DNA of 64,000 nt from Bacteroidota bacterium (GTDB lineage Bacteria > Bacteroidota > Bacteroidia > Chitinophagales > Chitinophagaceae): the NCBI GenBank assembly GCA_016715505.1, contig JADJZY010000020.1:23110-87109 (forward strand). Direction: 5' to 3'. The first letter of the stretch is position 1. Every line of letters begins with the position of its first letter. The notes under the pieces are model-generated. The model saw nothing but the letters and a program-made list of their open reading frames with translations, did no database searches and was not told the origin of the DNA. Positions 10,046 to 18,851 of this stretch are shown here, piece by piece. The translations under genes were made by a program, and so were the position numbers.

Positions 10046-10690
10046 ATGTATCATATAGCCATTGTTGACGACCACGTTTTAATAGCCAAAGCCCTGGCTT
10101 CAATTATCAATTCCTATCCCGACTTTCAGGTTTTGTATGAAGTTGAAAATGGAAAAATGCTCCAGGAAAAAATGAAGGAAATGACATATCCCGGATGTGA
10201 TACTCTTGGATATTTCCATGCCCATCATGGACGGTTTTGAAACGGCAGCATGGCTGAAACAACATCATCCCGAAGTGTCCATACTGACCCTTTCTATGCA
10301 GGATGATGATCAAAGCCTGATTCGTATGGTGAAAAATGGGGCTAAAGGTTATCTTTAAAAAATGTGGAACCCGACGAATTGATTCATGCCATGCGTCAGT
10401 TACTTTTAAAAGGATACTACTTTCCCGAATGGGCAGCCTCCAAAGTTTTTCTGAACTTAGGAGAAGAACATGGAGAGCAAACCATTCAAAAACTAAAAAT
10501 CAGCGAACGCGAATTGGAGTTTTTAAAACATTGTTGTACCGAACTCACGTATAAAGAAATCGGACAGGTGATGTTTTGTAGTCCGCGTACAGTGGAAGGT
10601 TACCGGGATGCTCTTTTCCAAAAATTAGATTTAAACACCCGCGTAGGCCTCGCCATGTTTGCTGTTCGAAATGGAATCGTTAAATTGTAA
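10046..10690 (+). CDS. LuxR/NarL-family response regulator, frameshifted
   Basis: The N-terminal receiver begins MYHIAIVDDHVLIAKAL with acidic pocket DD. The phospho-acceptor region reads LLDISMPIMDGFE once one extra C is removed from TATCC(C)GGATG near 10190. A second break near 10353 is repaired by adding one T (GGTTATCTT(T)TAAAAAATG), which gives GAKGYLLKNVEPDEL with the conserved Lys. The C-terminal LuxR helix-turn-helix is intact (ISERELEFLKHCCTELTYKEIG ... SPRTVEGYRDALFQKLD). The restored length is ~214 aa, usual for NarL types. It is the obvious partner of the kinase at 8313, separated from it by the DUF433/DUF5615 pair. Confidence 0.85.
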
Positions 10691-10701
10691 AGTCCCGGAT
10701 T

Positions 10702-11393
10702 TTATTCATCCAATTTCAAGGGGAAGTAATTTTTTTCAACCTGAAAACGGGCGAGCGTGATATTTTGTTTTTTGATGAATTTTTTCCATTCATCCCGATA
10801 AGGTGTACAAGCATCATTCTTTGTTCGAATAAAGTGCATGCGCGCAGTGCTGAAATTCACTTCATCGAGAGAAAGCGCCGCGGAACCCACATCCTCGCAA
10901 GCTCCATTGGTCCAGTAATTCATCTCGCTCATCCCGATTAATTCCCATTGTTTATTCTGAAAACGAAAGGTGAAGTTTTTGGTCCATCGCCAGACACTAC
11001 CCCCATAATGATTCACGTTCAATACATTTTTTTCAGTTCAATACTTTCGTAAGGGTCGCCAAAAACACCCCCACATTGTTGACATAAAACCGCTTCACGT
11101 GAATAAGCCGAAAGCCGGTATTGATTCGCTGATAAACCTTGTAAAATAATTAAGGGCCTATGGCATTGTAGCATCCATTCTTGGGCCTGACTTATTTCTA
11201 ACACCAAAACCAAATCACGCATACCATCATTGTTAAAATCACCTCCGGTGGAGTCCATGAGTTGCCATCCAGATGGTATATAGGCCAATAGATGGCCTTG
11301 TTTGGGTGGAACAGGATAGTTCGGACAAGCCTGAGCATTAAGCTCCGCTTGCAAGCCCATAAAAATAAGCAGAAGGACGATTGAGTATTTCAT
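10702..11393 (-). CDS. Secreted hypothetical protein with FG-GAP-like calcium loop, frameshifted
   Basis: Start taken at 11393 (MKYSIVLLLIFMGLQAELNAQ), a Sec signal peptide. The mature protein carries GGDFNNDGMRDLVLVLE, an Asp-rich loop like those of FG-GAP/VCBS repeats. The C-terminal half (10702-11022) reads HYGGSVWRWTKNFTFRF. A frame break near 11025 is repaired by one extra A in GAACTGAAAAAA(A)TGTATTG. It has ~230 aa when joined and no sorting domain. It is convergent with the response regulator, and its function is unknown. Similar small periplasmic proteins are common in Bacteroidota. Confidence 0.6.
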
Positions 11394-11511
11394 AAACGAA
11401 GACTGCTGCAAATCTACTCCTTCAACCCAAATTTTGTAGTAGCGAAATTTATCCCCTCATGTATTCAAGGGACTGGCACTTCGAACCATAACAGTTTGCC
11501 CCCATTCAAAC

Positions 11512-11545
11512 AAAAAGCCTGATCATCGTTACGATCAGGCTTTTC
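11512..11545 (-). terminator. Terminator of the sdh operon
   Basis: A perfect 12-bp stem (aaaagcctgatc / gatcaggctttt) with an 8-base loop lies 27 bases past the sdhB stop. The A/T tracts on both sides allow it to act on both strands. Confidence 0.85.
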
Positions 11546-11571
11546 TCATTGAATCTTTTAAGTATTAAATC

Positions 11572-12330
11572 CTACAAACTCAATTGAGCACTCAGGTATT
11601 CGCGATTGAGTCGGGCAATATTCGACAGAGAAATTTCTTTCGGACATTCAGCTTCGCATGCACCGGTATTGGTACAAGCCCCAAAACCTTCTTTGTCCAT
11701 CTGCGCCACCATATTCAAAACCCTTGAATTCCTCTCAGGTTCGCCTTGTGGTAATAATGCATATTGAGAAACCTTGGCAGAAGTGAACAACATGGCACTT
11801 GAATTTTTACAAGCAGCTACACAGGCCCCACAACCGATACAGGCCGCAGCAGCAAATGCCGCATCAGCTTTATCCTTATCAATCGGCAAGGCATTGCCAT
11901 CCTGTGCATTCCCGGTATTCACACTCACGTACCCACCGGCTTGCTGAATACGATCAAAGGCGCTTCGGTTCACCGATAAATCCTTAATCACCGGAAAGGC
12001 CGCTGCTCTCCATGGTTCAACGGTAATCGTTTCACCATCTTTGAAAGCGCGCATATGCAATTGGCAGGTAGTGGTTCCTTTCCAGGGACCATGTGCACGT
12101 CCATTGATATGCATACTACACATGCCGCAAATGCCCTCGCGACAATCATGATCAAAAGCAATTGGATCTTTTCCCTCTGTAATCAGTCGTTCGTTGAGCA
12201 CATCAAACATCTCAAGGAAACTCATTTCCGTTGAAATATTGTTTGCATCATAGGTGACAAATTCGCCCGGAGCGTTGGTATTGGCCTGCCGCCATACTTT
12301 GAGTTTGAGGTTTATTGTTTTATGTTCCAT
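11572..12330 (-). CDS. sdhB: Succinate dehydrogenase/fumarate reductase iron-sulfur subunit
   Basis: 252 aa, usual length for the single-heme-protein Bacteroidota enzyme. Plant-type [2Fe-2S] ligands are visible at C63, C68, C71 and C89 (CREGICGMC ... TTC). The [4Fe-4S]/[3Fe-4S] ligands follow in CIGCGACVAAC (164-174) and CTNTGACEAECP (219-229). It passes electrons from the FAD of SdhA to the membrane subunit. It is the last gene of the operon, but it is separated from sdhA by two unrelated genes (12348-13924). Its start lies 17 bases after the stop of the nuclease candidate, so it is presumably still co-transcribed from the sdhC promoter. Confidence 0.95.
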   Translation of the reverse strand: MEHKTINLKLKVWRQANTNAPGEFVTYDANNISTEMSFLEMFDVLNERLITEGKDPIAFDHDCREGICGMCSMHINGRAHGPWKGTTTCQLHMRAFKDGETITVEPWRAAAFPVIKDLSVNRSAFDRIQQAGGYVSVNTGNAQDGNALPIDKDKADAAFAAAACIGCGACVAACKNSSAMLFTSAKVSQYALLPQGEPERNSRVLNMVAQMDKEGFGACTNTGACEAECPKEISLSNIARLNREYLSAQLSL

Positions 12331-12347
12331 ATTGAACTTATTTGCAT

Positions 12348-12806
12348 TTAGTTGATGATTTCAGTAAATGAATGATTTATTTTAATAAAATGTCCTTTGT
12401 TTGAGTTTAAAGGATCATTTACAATTCTACTTATTTTTACGATGGTTGTTTGATCCAAATTCCTTGGTGCTTCTGCTTCAGAAACGATTAATCGTACTTT
12501 ACGAATGTGATTCTTAAAAACATCCTGTGTGGTTGTAAGAGTCGTATAAAGTTGGCGCAATCCTTTATTGTTATCCTTTCCTTTCAATTCAATAAAATGA
12601 ATCGTATTCTCAACCTCTAATCCAAAATCACATTTATCTATTTTTGAATCAAAAACACAACTGTCCATTCGAATAACCTGAAACTCGCTGCCATTATTAT
12701 TTTCTATTCGATAGACTGAGTTACTGAATGCCTTTGGATCCTTTAAGGTTTTCAATCTATCCGAATAAATTGAGCTACATGCTGATATTTTTTGGCGTAA
12801 ACTCAT
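12348..12806 (-). CDS. Putative PD-(D/E)xK nuclease-like protein, partner of the adjacent ATPase
   Basis: 152 aa, not assignable by name. The centre reads KCDFGLEV...HFIELKGKD...KGLRQL, giving D60, E73-x-K75 and Q85. This spacing and context fit a PD-(D/E)xK nuclease core (acidic residue, strand with ExK, then a Q-containing helix). The following block (RKVRLIVSE) looks like the next core strand. Its start overlaps the ATPase stop by four bases (ATGA), so the two are translationally coupled. The gene is much more AT-rich than sdhA and sdhB on either side, which suggests transfer. The nuclease assignment is inferred from motif spacing, not proven. It could instead be a nucleic-acid-binding partner with a degenerate fold. 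Confidence 0.55.
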   Translation of the reverse strand: MSLRQKISACSSIYSDRLKTLKDPKAFSNSVYRIENNNGSEFQVIRMDSCVFDSKIDKCDFGLEVENTIHFIELKGKDNNKGLRQLYTTLTTTQDVFKNHIRKVRLIVSEAEAPRNLDQTTIVKISRIVNDPLNSNKGHFIKINHSFTEIIN

Positions 12807-13924
12807 CCTTGCAATTCTATTTCCATGATTTTATTAAACTCATCACTAAGAATATCTGATACACCATCTATTTGTATTGAATCAATCAATTTTGTTTCAT
12901 CATCAATAATATTCTTGGCAATACAACCGCCTTCCTTTTCATCATAAACCAACATATAAGCGCTTACATCTTCAGGATTCAACCAATATTTCTCCGGAAT
13001 AATTTCACTCACTTGATCCCTATGGCTTTGCCCAACTGAATAGGCATACATTAAATTGTTTAATGATGTGAGGATGTATGGGGAATGGGTAGTGAGTAGC
13101 GTATTATTTTTTGTTTGAAAATAATTTGCTTCAATAATATTTTTTACTGTTTCATTTTGAACATTAGGAAAACTATTCATTTCTAATTCTTCGATTGAAA
13201 GTAAAAATCTATCCCTTTCTTCAATTCCTTTTATTTTTAACAAATGATGCAGATATAAATAAATAGGCATTAAAGTTTGTACACCACTAGAAGATTCTTT
13301 AAGATCTAACAAGAGATTAGAGTCATTTATTAAAATCTTTATTTTACCATCAACAAATTTATATTTTACACCTAAAATTTTTGAAATATCAAGTTCAGTA
13401 TAATCAGCACTAAGTCGGTTAAGTAATTGTGCATATTTATTAAAATACTCTGGTAATACAATGTCTAATTGATTTAATGCAAAAATATTTTCATACACCG
13501 TAGATATAAACATTCTTTCAGCTGGAATATAAACACTATTAGAATTATGAATATCAGAAAACGGATCTTCATTTAAATAATGGTATGATGCTTTAGAATC
13601 AGAATTTCTGTTATAAAAAAACGTTCCTGACTGCGACCGATTGAATTCGATGTAGGAATTAGTGTGCAAGTATTTAGACAAACCGTTACGCCTTAATCTA
13701 TCTAAAAAAAGGCTGGTTCTGTCTGTCATTTGATCATCTGACCCAATGACCTTTGCAAAATCAGCCTCTTCAGAGTCAATACTAGTTGTGTACAAAATAT
13801 GCATCAACTTAGCTACCGTACTTTTCCCGGTTCCCTGATCACCTATCAATACATTTACCTTACCCAATGCGAGATTTACTTCCTTGATAGGACCAAAATT
13901 TTTTATGTGTAAGGTTTCCTTCAA
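12803..13924 (-). CDS. AAA/ABC-type ATPase (AAA_15, OLD-like) inserted in the sdh operon
   Basis: 373 aa. Walker A is GDQGTGKST at residues 28-36, after the typical SMC/OLD start LHIKNFGPIKEVNL. A central YIPAERMFIS block (132-141) is shared with AAA_15 proteins. The ABC-like signature is SSSGVQTLMP (211-220), Walker B with the double Glu is FLLSIEELE (240-248), and the switch His is in LLTTHSP (276-282). There is no C-terminal Toprim domain, so it is an ATPase-only relative of OLD. Its start is 11 bases past the sdhA stop, and it overlaps the 152-aa gene downstream. OLD-like ATPases paired with a nuclease or toxin commonly act in phage defence, and that role is inferred here. Confidence 0.8.
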   Translation of the reverse strand: MKETLHIKNFGPIKEVNLALGKVNVLIGDQGTGKSTVAKLMHILYTTSIDSEEADFAKVIGSDDQMTDRTSLFLDRLRRNGLSKYLHTNSYIEFNRSQSGTFFYNRNSDSKASYHYLNEDPFSDIHNSNSVYIPAERMFISTVYENIFALNQLDIVLPEYFNKYAQLLNRLSADYTELDISKILGVKYKFVDGKIKILINDSNLLLDLKESSSGVQTLMPIYLYLHHLLKIKGIEERDRFLLSIEELEMNSFPNVQNETVKNIIEANYFQTKNNTLLTTHSPYILTSLNNLMYAYSVGQSHRDQVSEIIPEKYWLNPEDVSAYMLVYDEKEGGCIAKNIIDDETKLIDSIQIDGVSDILSDEFNKIMEIELQG

Positions 13925-13935
13925 TGATTTAAAAG

Positions 13936-15912
13936 CTATTTATAATTTCTTTGGCTTGGTTTGATCACTTCATAGTTCAGCTCTTCTTTGTGCAATTCCC
14001 ATTGGTAATTGCCTTTGTTTTCCCAACAAGCTGCATACATGTATTTGTCATCATGACGCATCGCTTCTCCATCTTCTGTTTGATGTTCTTCACGAAAATG
14101 GCCACCACAACTTTCTTCGCGGCTCAATGCATCCATACACATCAATTCACCCAGTTCGAGAAAATCTGCAACACGGCCGGCTTTTTCCAATTCCTGATTA
14201 AACTCTTCTGTCTTACCCGGTACACGAACGTCTTTCCAAAACTCTTCTCGCAAAGCACGTATTTCCTGAATGGCTTGTTTTAATCCGGATTCATTGCGCG
14301 CCATTCCACATTTATCCCACATGATTTTACCCAATTGTTTGTGGAAGTAGTCGACCGATTTGCTGCCTTTGGATTGTATAAAATGATTGAGCCGATCTTT
14401 AACCGCCGCCTCTGCTTCCGCAAATGCCGACTGATTGGTATCGATTTTAGGGGTACGAATTTCATCCGCCAAATAATTTCCGATGGTATATGGGATTACA
14501 AAATACCCATCGGCCAATCCTTGCATCAAGGCACTTGCGCCTAAACGATTCGCACCATGATCGCTGAAATTAGCTTCTCCCAGAGCATATAGTCCGGGTA
14601 CAGTGGTCATCAGTTCATAATCCACCCACAATCCACCCATGGTATAATGCACAGCCGGATAAATACGCATCGGAACTTCGTATGGATTTTCACCGGTGAT
14701 TTTTTCGTACATGTCGAACAGGTTGCCATATTTTTCCTTCACCACAGCTTTACCCATGCGAATAATTTCATCTTTCGATGCATTGGCCATCCCGTTTTTG
14801 GTGGCTTCTGTTTTACCATAGCGTTCAATGGCTGAAGCATAATCCAGGTATACGGCCATTTTACTATTTCCTACACCATAGCCGGCATCACAACGCTCTT
14901 TGGCAGCCCGGCTGGCCACATCACGCGGCACGAGGTTACCAAAGGCCGGATAACGACGCTCTAAATAATAATCGCGTTCTTCTTCAGGAATATCTGTGGG
15001 TTTACGTGTATCATTTTGTTTTTTAGGCACCCAGATACGACCATCATTCCGCAATGATTCAGACATCAGGGTCAATTTACTCTGATGATCACCGCTTACC
15101 GGAATACAAGTCGGATGGATTTGGGTAAAACAAGGATTGCCAAAATAGGCTCCTTTTTTATGGGCCTTCCATGCTGCTGTCACATTACTACCCATGGCGT
15201 TTGTCGACAGAAAAAACACATTCCCATAACCACCTGTGCACAGCAATACCGCATGTGCTCCATGTCGTTCAATTTCGCCGGTTACTAAATTGCGGGCGAT
15301 GATTCCGCGTGCTTTCCCATCAATCACCACGACATCGAGCATTTCGTGGCGATTGTATTCTTTGATTTTTCCCAAAGACACTTGTCGCATTTGAGCCGAA
15401 TAAGCCCCTAATAATAACTGCTGACCGGTTTGTCCGGCTGCATAAAAGGTTCGTTGTACCTGCGTTCCTCCAAATGAACGGTTGCTCAGCAAACCACCAT
15501 ATTCACGCGCAAAAGGAACACCCTGAGCCACACATTGGTCAATGATATTTCCACTCACTTCTGCCAATCGATGTACGTTGGCCTCACGAGCCCGGTAATC
15601 ACCTCCTTTGATGGTATCATAAAACAAACGATACACGCTATCACCATCATTCTGGTAGTTTTTTGCTGCGTTAATACCGCCCTGAGCTGCAATGGAGTGA
15701 GCACGGCGTCCACTATCCTGAAAACAAAACGTTTTCACGTTATATCCTAATTCTGCAAGGGTGGCTGCGGCCGAAGCTCCGGCTAAACCTGTACCAACTA
15801 CGATGATGTCAATACTACGTTTGTTGGCCGGATTCACCAGTTTACAAGTACTCTTGTACATGCTCCACTTTTGAGCAAGTTCGCCGGAAGGTATTCTGCT
15901 GTTTAATGCCAT
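13936..15912 (-). CDS. sdhA: Succinate dehydrogenase/fumarate reductase flavoprotein subunit
   Basis: 658 aa, full length. The FAD-binding Rossmann motif is GTGLAG (40-45). The covalent-FAD histidine lies in RRAHSIAAQGG (H72). The substrate-site block HPTCIP and the C-terminal HRLGA-type block (GANRLGASALMQGL) are present. It oxidises succinate to fumarate at the cytoplasmic face of the inner membrane and passes electrons to SdhB and menaquinone through SdhC. It is separated from sdhC by ~110 bases that contain a small GC hairpin (15931-15946). It is followed 11 bases later by the foreign ATPase gene. Confidence 0.96.
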   Translation of the reverse strand: MALNSRIPSGELAQKWSMYKSTCKLVNPANKRSIDIIVVGTGLAGASAAATLAELGYNVKTFCFQDSGRRAHSIAAQGGINAAKNYQNDGDSVYRLFYDTIKGGDYRAREANVHRLAEVSGNIIDQCVAQGVPFAREYGGLLSNRSFGGTQVQRTFYAAGQTGQQLLLGAYSAQMRQVSLGKIKEYNRHEMLDVVVIDGKARGIIARNLVTGEIERHGAHAVLLCTGGYGNVFFLSTNAMGSNVTAAWKAHKKGAYFGNPCFTQIHPTCIPVSGDHQSKLTLMSESLRNDGRIWVPKKQNDTRKPTDIPEEERDYYLERRYPAFGNLVPRDVASRAAKERCDAGYGVGNSKMAVYLDYASAIERYGKTEATKNGMANASKDEIIRMGKAVVKEKYGNLFDMYEKITGENPYEVPMRIYPAVHYTMGGLWVDYELMTTVPGLYALGEANFSDHGANRLGASALMQGLADGYFVIPYTIGNYLADEIRTPKIDTNQSAFAEAEAAVKDRLNHFIQSKGSKSVDYFHKQLGKIMWDKCGMARNESGLKQAIQEIRALREEFWKDVRVPGKTEEFNQELEKAGRVADFLELGELMCMDALSREESCGGHFREEHQTEDGEAMRHDDKYMYAACWENKGNYQWELHKEELNYEVIKPSQRNYK

Positions 15913-16024
15913 GTTCTGATTTATTTTTTTCGCCGTTACATCGGCGGAGTTATGTTAATGGTTTTTCTTGAATTCTAACAACTCTGTTGGATTTAATCAA
16001 TCCGGAATTGTCCTTGTTTTGGTT

Positions 16025-16693
16025 TTAGTTCAGCCATTCAAAATGAAATGCGAGTGGCATCAAGGCAAACAGCAAACAAATGATCACGGTATAGGCAATA
16101 CCCACCGATTTAATGATGCCATTGTATTTTGGACTGTTGACTCCAAGGGTTTGAAAAGCGCTGGAAAATCCATGCACCAGATGCCAGAATAAAGCCGCAA
16201 CGCCTAATAAATAAATCGCTACAATCCAGATATTGCTGAATTCTTCTTTCATTTCTTCGTACAAATTATGGGGTTGGTCGCCACTATACAAGGCAACCTT
16301 AGTTCCAATAAAAAAGTCCTTTAAATGGATCACTAAAAAAATCAACAATAAACTCCCCAACACGCCCATACTTCGGCTATACCATTTACTGGTCGCATTG
16401 CCCGGGTTGACTGCATATTTCACGGGTCTTTTGCGATTGTTCTCGGCCGTTAACATCAGGCCCTGAACAATATGGGCAATGATTCCGACAAATAATCCCA
16501 ATTCGAGGAATCGGACAATCCAGTTATGGCTTAAAAAATGTGCCACGGCATTATACGTCTCACCCTGATCATTCAGGAAGATGCAACTATTGGCACCCGC
16601 ATGTACAATGAGAAAGAGGACTAAAAAAATGCCGGTAATGGCCATGACTAATTTTTTACCGATCGATGAGGTGAAATAAGCTTTCCAGGTCAT
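16025..16693 (-). CDS. sdhC: Succinate dehydrogenase cytochrome b subunit
   Basis: 222 aa from MTWKAYFTSSIGKKLVMAIT; the frame runs 12 codons further upstream, but this start matches the family. Five hydrophobic segments are visible, with His residues in the second part of helix 1 (LVLFLIVHAGANS), in VGIIAHIVQGL, LLLIFLVIHLKDFF and ALFWHLVHGF. These fit the di-heme single-subunit anchor (type B) of Bacteroidota. It anchors SdhAB and reduces menaquinone. It is the first gene of the operon, and the promoter should lie in 16700-16900. Confidence 0.93.
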   Translation of the reverse strand: MTWKAYFTSSIGKKLVMAITGIFLVLFLIVHAGANSCIFLNDQGETYNAVAHFLSHNWIVRFLELGLFVGIIAHIVQGLMLTAENNRKRPVKYAVNPGNATSKWYSRSMGVLGSLLLIFLVIHLKDFFIGTKVALYSGDQPHNLYEEMKEEFSNIWIVAIYLLGVAALFWHLVHGFSSAFQTLGVNSPKYNGIIKSVGIAYTVIICLLFALMPLAFHFEWLN

Positions 16694-16978
16694 GCGTTTA
16701 ATTTTATCTTTTTGTTGAAAGTGCCGCAAAGATAATCAAACCCGCAAGTAAAGTCAATAAGGTTTGTAGGTATCTCATAGATAAGATTCATAAAAGCCGA
16801 CCTCAAACCGAAAAGTGATTGATTTCGGATGATGGGAAATTTGTTCAACCGGGATGATTCATGTTCCAAAAAGCAAGGGCAATAAGGGTTTGAACGAAAA
16901 AACAAACCTAACATGGGTCTGAATCCCCAGCGTAACTCCTATTCCGCCATTTGCACATTTTGGATGATCCTTGTAAGT

Positions 16979-17881
16979 CTACGGCTTCAGTATAATGCTT
17001 CCGGAAACAGCCCGGCCCTCAAATCGTGCTGCTTTAAAGTTTGATTTCTGCATTAAATAGGTCTTTATTTCTTCCAAACATGCCTGTTCGCAGGGCCCCT
17101 CAGCTTCAATCGTTTCCAGTTGACCATGCTTGTTAATAAGCAGACGAAAAGCACAGGACTTCCCACTTCCCTGAGGCGCCAGGCATGGAAATCGTTTGAG
17201 CAATTGAGCACTCAAATCGGCAGGTGCTTTAGCCGATTCATAATGCTCCACATATTTCACTTTATGGCCGGAACTGTCCCATTGGCGCTGAAAAATGACC
17301 TGTTTTCCTTTATGGCATTTTTCCCTTTTCATGGTTCCATTGGGCCAATATTCGGCTAAATATTGATGCCAGCTGCTTCTTTCGAAATGGCGTTTAAACA
17401 TCAGGTAACCTTGTTGTGGGTGAAATTTCCAAATCGTATCCAGGTTATTCCCCGCGGCATCCATTCTTTGTTGAGAAATACAAACGCCGCTCAGCGTATC
17501 AAAACTTTGTCGCCAGTAGCCTCCTTCCCCATTCATGACCGAATCCCTGTTGCTCACTTGTTTTCCCGCCCTGGCATATTGTTTCCAAATGCCTGCCGCA
17601 AAACCACGTTCATTCAAATAACCTTCCTGCCGCCAATGACCCTCCGCCGTAAATACACAAAAGGCACCCAGCCAAACACTGCCATGCCTGTTTTTGCTCA
17701 ATGCTTCTAGGCGCAACTGCCCGGACCGGTCGCGGGCCTGAATATAAAACAGATTCGTTTCTACAGAATCGGTTTGATACACCCAGTCAGCGTCCAGTTC
17801 CGGAACCAGTTGAGCGCTACCATGCTCAAAATCAGCACAGATTACCAAACCACAAATCAAGCACATCCAAGCCTTCATCAT
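16979..17881 (-). CDS. Secreted protein with C-terminal TonB-like domain
   Basis: About 301 aa from MMKAWMCLICGLVICADF, a signal peptide; the open frame extends ~45 codons upstream, but that part has no protein-like features. The middle region has repeated W/Y-containing stretches (GIWKQYARAGKQV, EYWPNGTMKREKCHKGKQV) resembling MORN-type repeats. The C-terminus (FRLLINKHGQLETIEAEGPC ... SNFKAARFEGRAVSGSIIL) matches the TonB C-terminal fold, including the f.PA..~G.~V block. There is no membrane anchor besides the signal, so it is not a classical TonB transducer. It is probably a periplasmic protein of unknown role. Confidence 0.6.
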   Translation of the reverse strand: MMKAWMCLICGLVICADFEHGSAQLVPELDADWVYQTDSVETNLFYIQARDRSGQLRLEALSKNRHGSVWLGAFCVFTAEGHWRQEGYLNERGFAAGIWKQYARAGKQVSNRDSVMNGEGGYWRQSFDTLSGVCISQQRMDAAGNNLDTIWKFHPQQGYLMFKRHFERSSWHQYLAEYWPNGTMKREKCHKGKQVIFQRQWDSSGHKVKYVEHYESAKAPADLSAQLLKRFPCLAPQGSGKSCAFRLLINKHGQLETIEAEGPCEQACLEEIKTYLMQKSNFKAARFEGRAVSGSIILKP

Positions 17882-18083
17882 CCCTGAGATTGAGAAGACA
17901 AAGATGCTGATGGAGTCCATGAGGAAGTGATGGTTTTGAGTGAACCTGCATTTTATTGTGTCATTGTATCCAATCCCTGATTCAACTACTTGGGTATTGC
18001 AAAGGTCATATAGCAAAAAGCGCAGGTCCTGCCGTCAGACATACTTTGGTACACTTCGGCCGATTATTCACAGACGCTGACCA

Positions 18084-18367
18084 CTATTCATAAATCCTCT
18101 TTTCGGGATTTTGCCGGGTATCGAATAACCGTAATAAAACGATATGCGTTCCAAATTCTTTATAGATTATCGTGTTGTGCTTTGTTACCACACATTTACG
18201 GAATCTTCGTTTTTTATTTAAAAATTGTTTGGATTCTGAAGAATTTGATCAATTGTATCTCGAAGCACTCTTAAATCGATCTTACTTTTGCGTCCATTTG
18301 CTTCTAAATAAAGCAAAATAGCATCCAAATCCGACTCCGCAATTTCCGTCCAAACGATTTCCTTCAT
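18084..18367 (-). CDS. ParE/RelE-family toxin, one frameshift
   Basis: Not visible as one open frame. Reading 18367 downwards gives MKEIVWTEIAESDLDAILLY...RVLRDTIDQILQNP, the helical hairpin start of ParE/RelE toxins, up to a stop after CAAACAATTTTT. Adding one T there continues into FRKCVVTKHNTIIYKEFG and then HIVLLRLFDTRQNPEK, which is the characteristic C-terminal beta-sheet and DxRQNP tail of the family. The joined length is ~95 aa, the usual size. An antitoxin-like frame lies 14 bases upstream. ParE-type toxins act on gyrase and RelE-type on ribosomal mRNA; the sequence alone does not decide which. Confidence 0.7.
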
Positions 18368-18381
18368 TGACCACAAACCAG

Positions 18382-18603
18382 TTATTGTATCTTAGACATC
18401 ACCTCACTATGCTTTTTATAATTACCATGAAAATATTGCTTTTCAGAATCAAATTTTCTGTTGATCTTGATTTGAAAGTGATTCCCATTCTTCAAGTTTC
18501 ATTTCACTAAACAAATTCAATAGTGTACCAAGGTTTTCTACTTTTACGTATCTAATGAATCAAGCTTCCTAAACAAATCTAATTTTAACTCAGAAGGTGT
18601 CAT
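18382..18603 (-). CDS. Antitoxin partner of the ParE/RelE toxin, frameshifted
   Basis: The frame starting at 18603 reads MTPSELKLDLFRKLDSLDT. A second frame continues VKVENLGTLLNLFSEMKLEEWESLSNQ, and a third gives DSEKQYFHGNYKKHSEVMSKIQ, ending at 18382. These three segments have the order and look of Bacteroidota addiction-module antitoxins: an N-terminal helical part, an EEW-SLS block, and a tail of the type G.Y..HEEVM.K. Two breaks are needed to join them, so the gene may be decayed rather than only misread. Position and orientation (antitoxin first, 14-base gap, toxin second) support the call. Confidence 0.5.
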
Positions 18604-18851
18604 TTGTCATTTCAACGAAATTAAGAATTTGATTCTTATGGCAAACCATTTTACGGTTTACGAACAGCGCCTAAATCCTTGAATCGGACAATATCTGAAA
18701 TGCCTTTGATGGCAATAAGCAAATCAAATGGCAGGTGAATGATTTGAAAAAGACCAAGTCTAAGCTACATTTCTCGAAATCAATAGGCTATCAGGAGTAT
18801 TCATCTTGCGAAAGCTGAAATCAATTATCTTTGTTGTCCAATATTTAAGCT

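Noticed and set aside
10185..10370. Programmed frameshifting in the response regulator or kinase
   Set aside because: The breaks occur at ordinary homopolymers, two per gene and in both directions, like those in many unrelated genes here. Sequence error explains all of them.
13951..15750. Several plus-strand ORFs opposite sdhA
   Set aside because: Antisense shadows of a highly conserved gene.
16690..16914. ORF upstream of sdhC on the minus strand
   Set aside because: It lies in the expected promoter region, overlaps the sdhC start and has no protein-like features.
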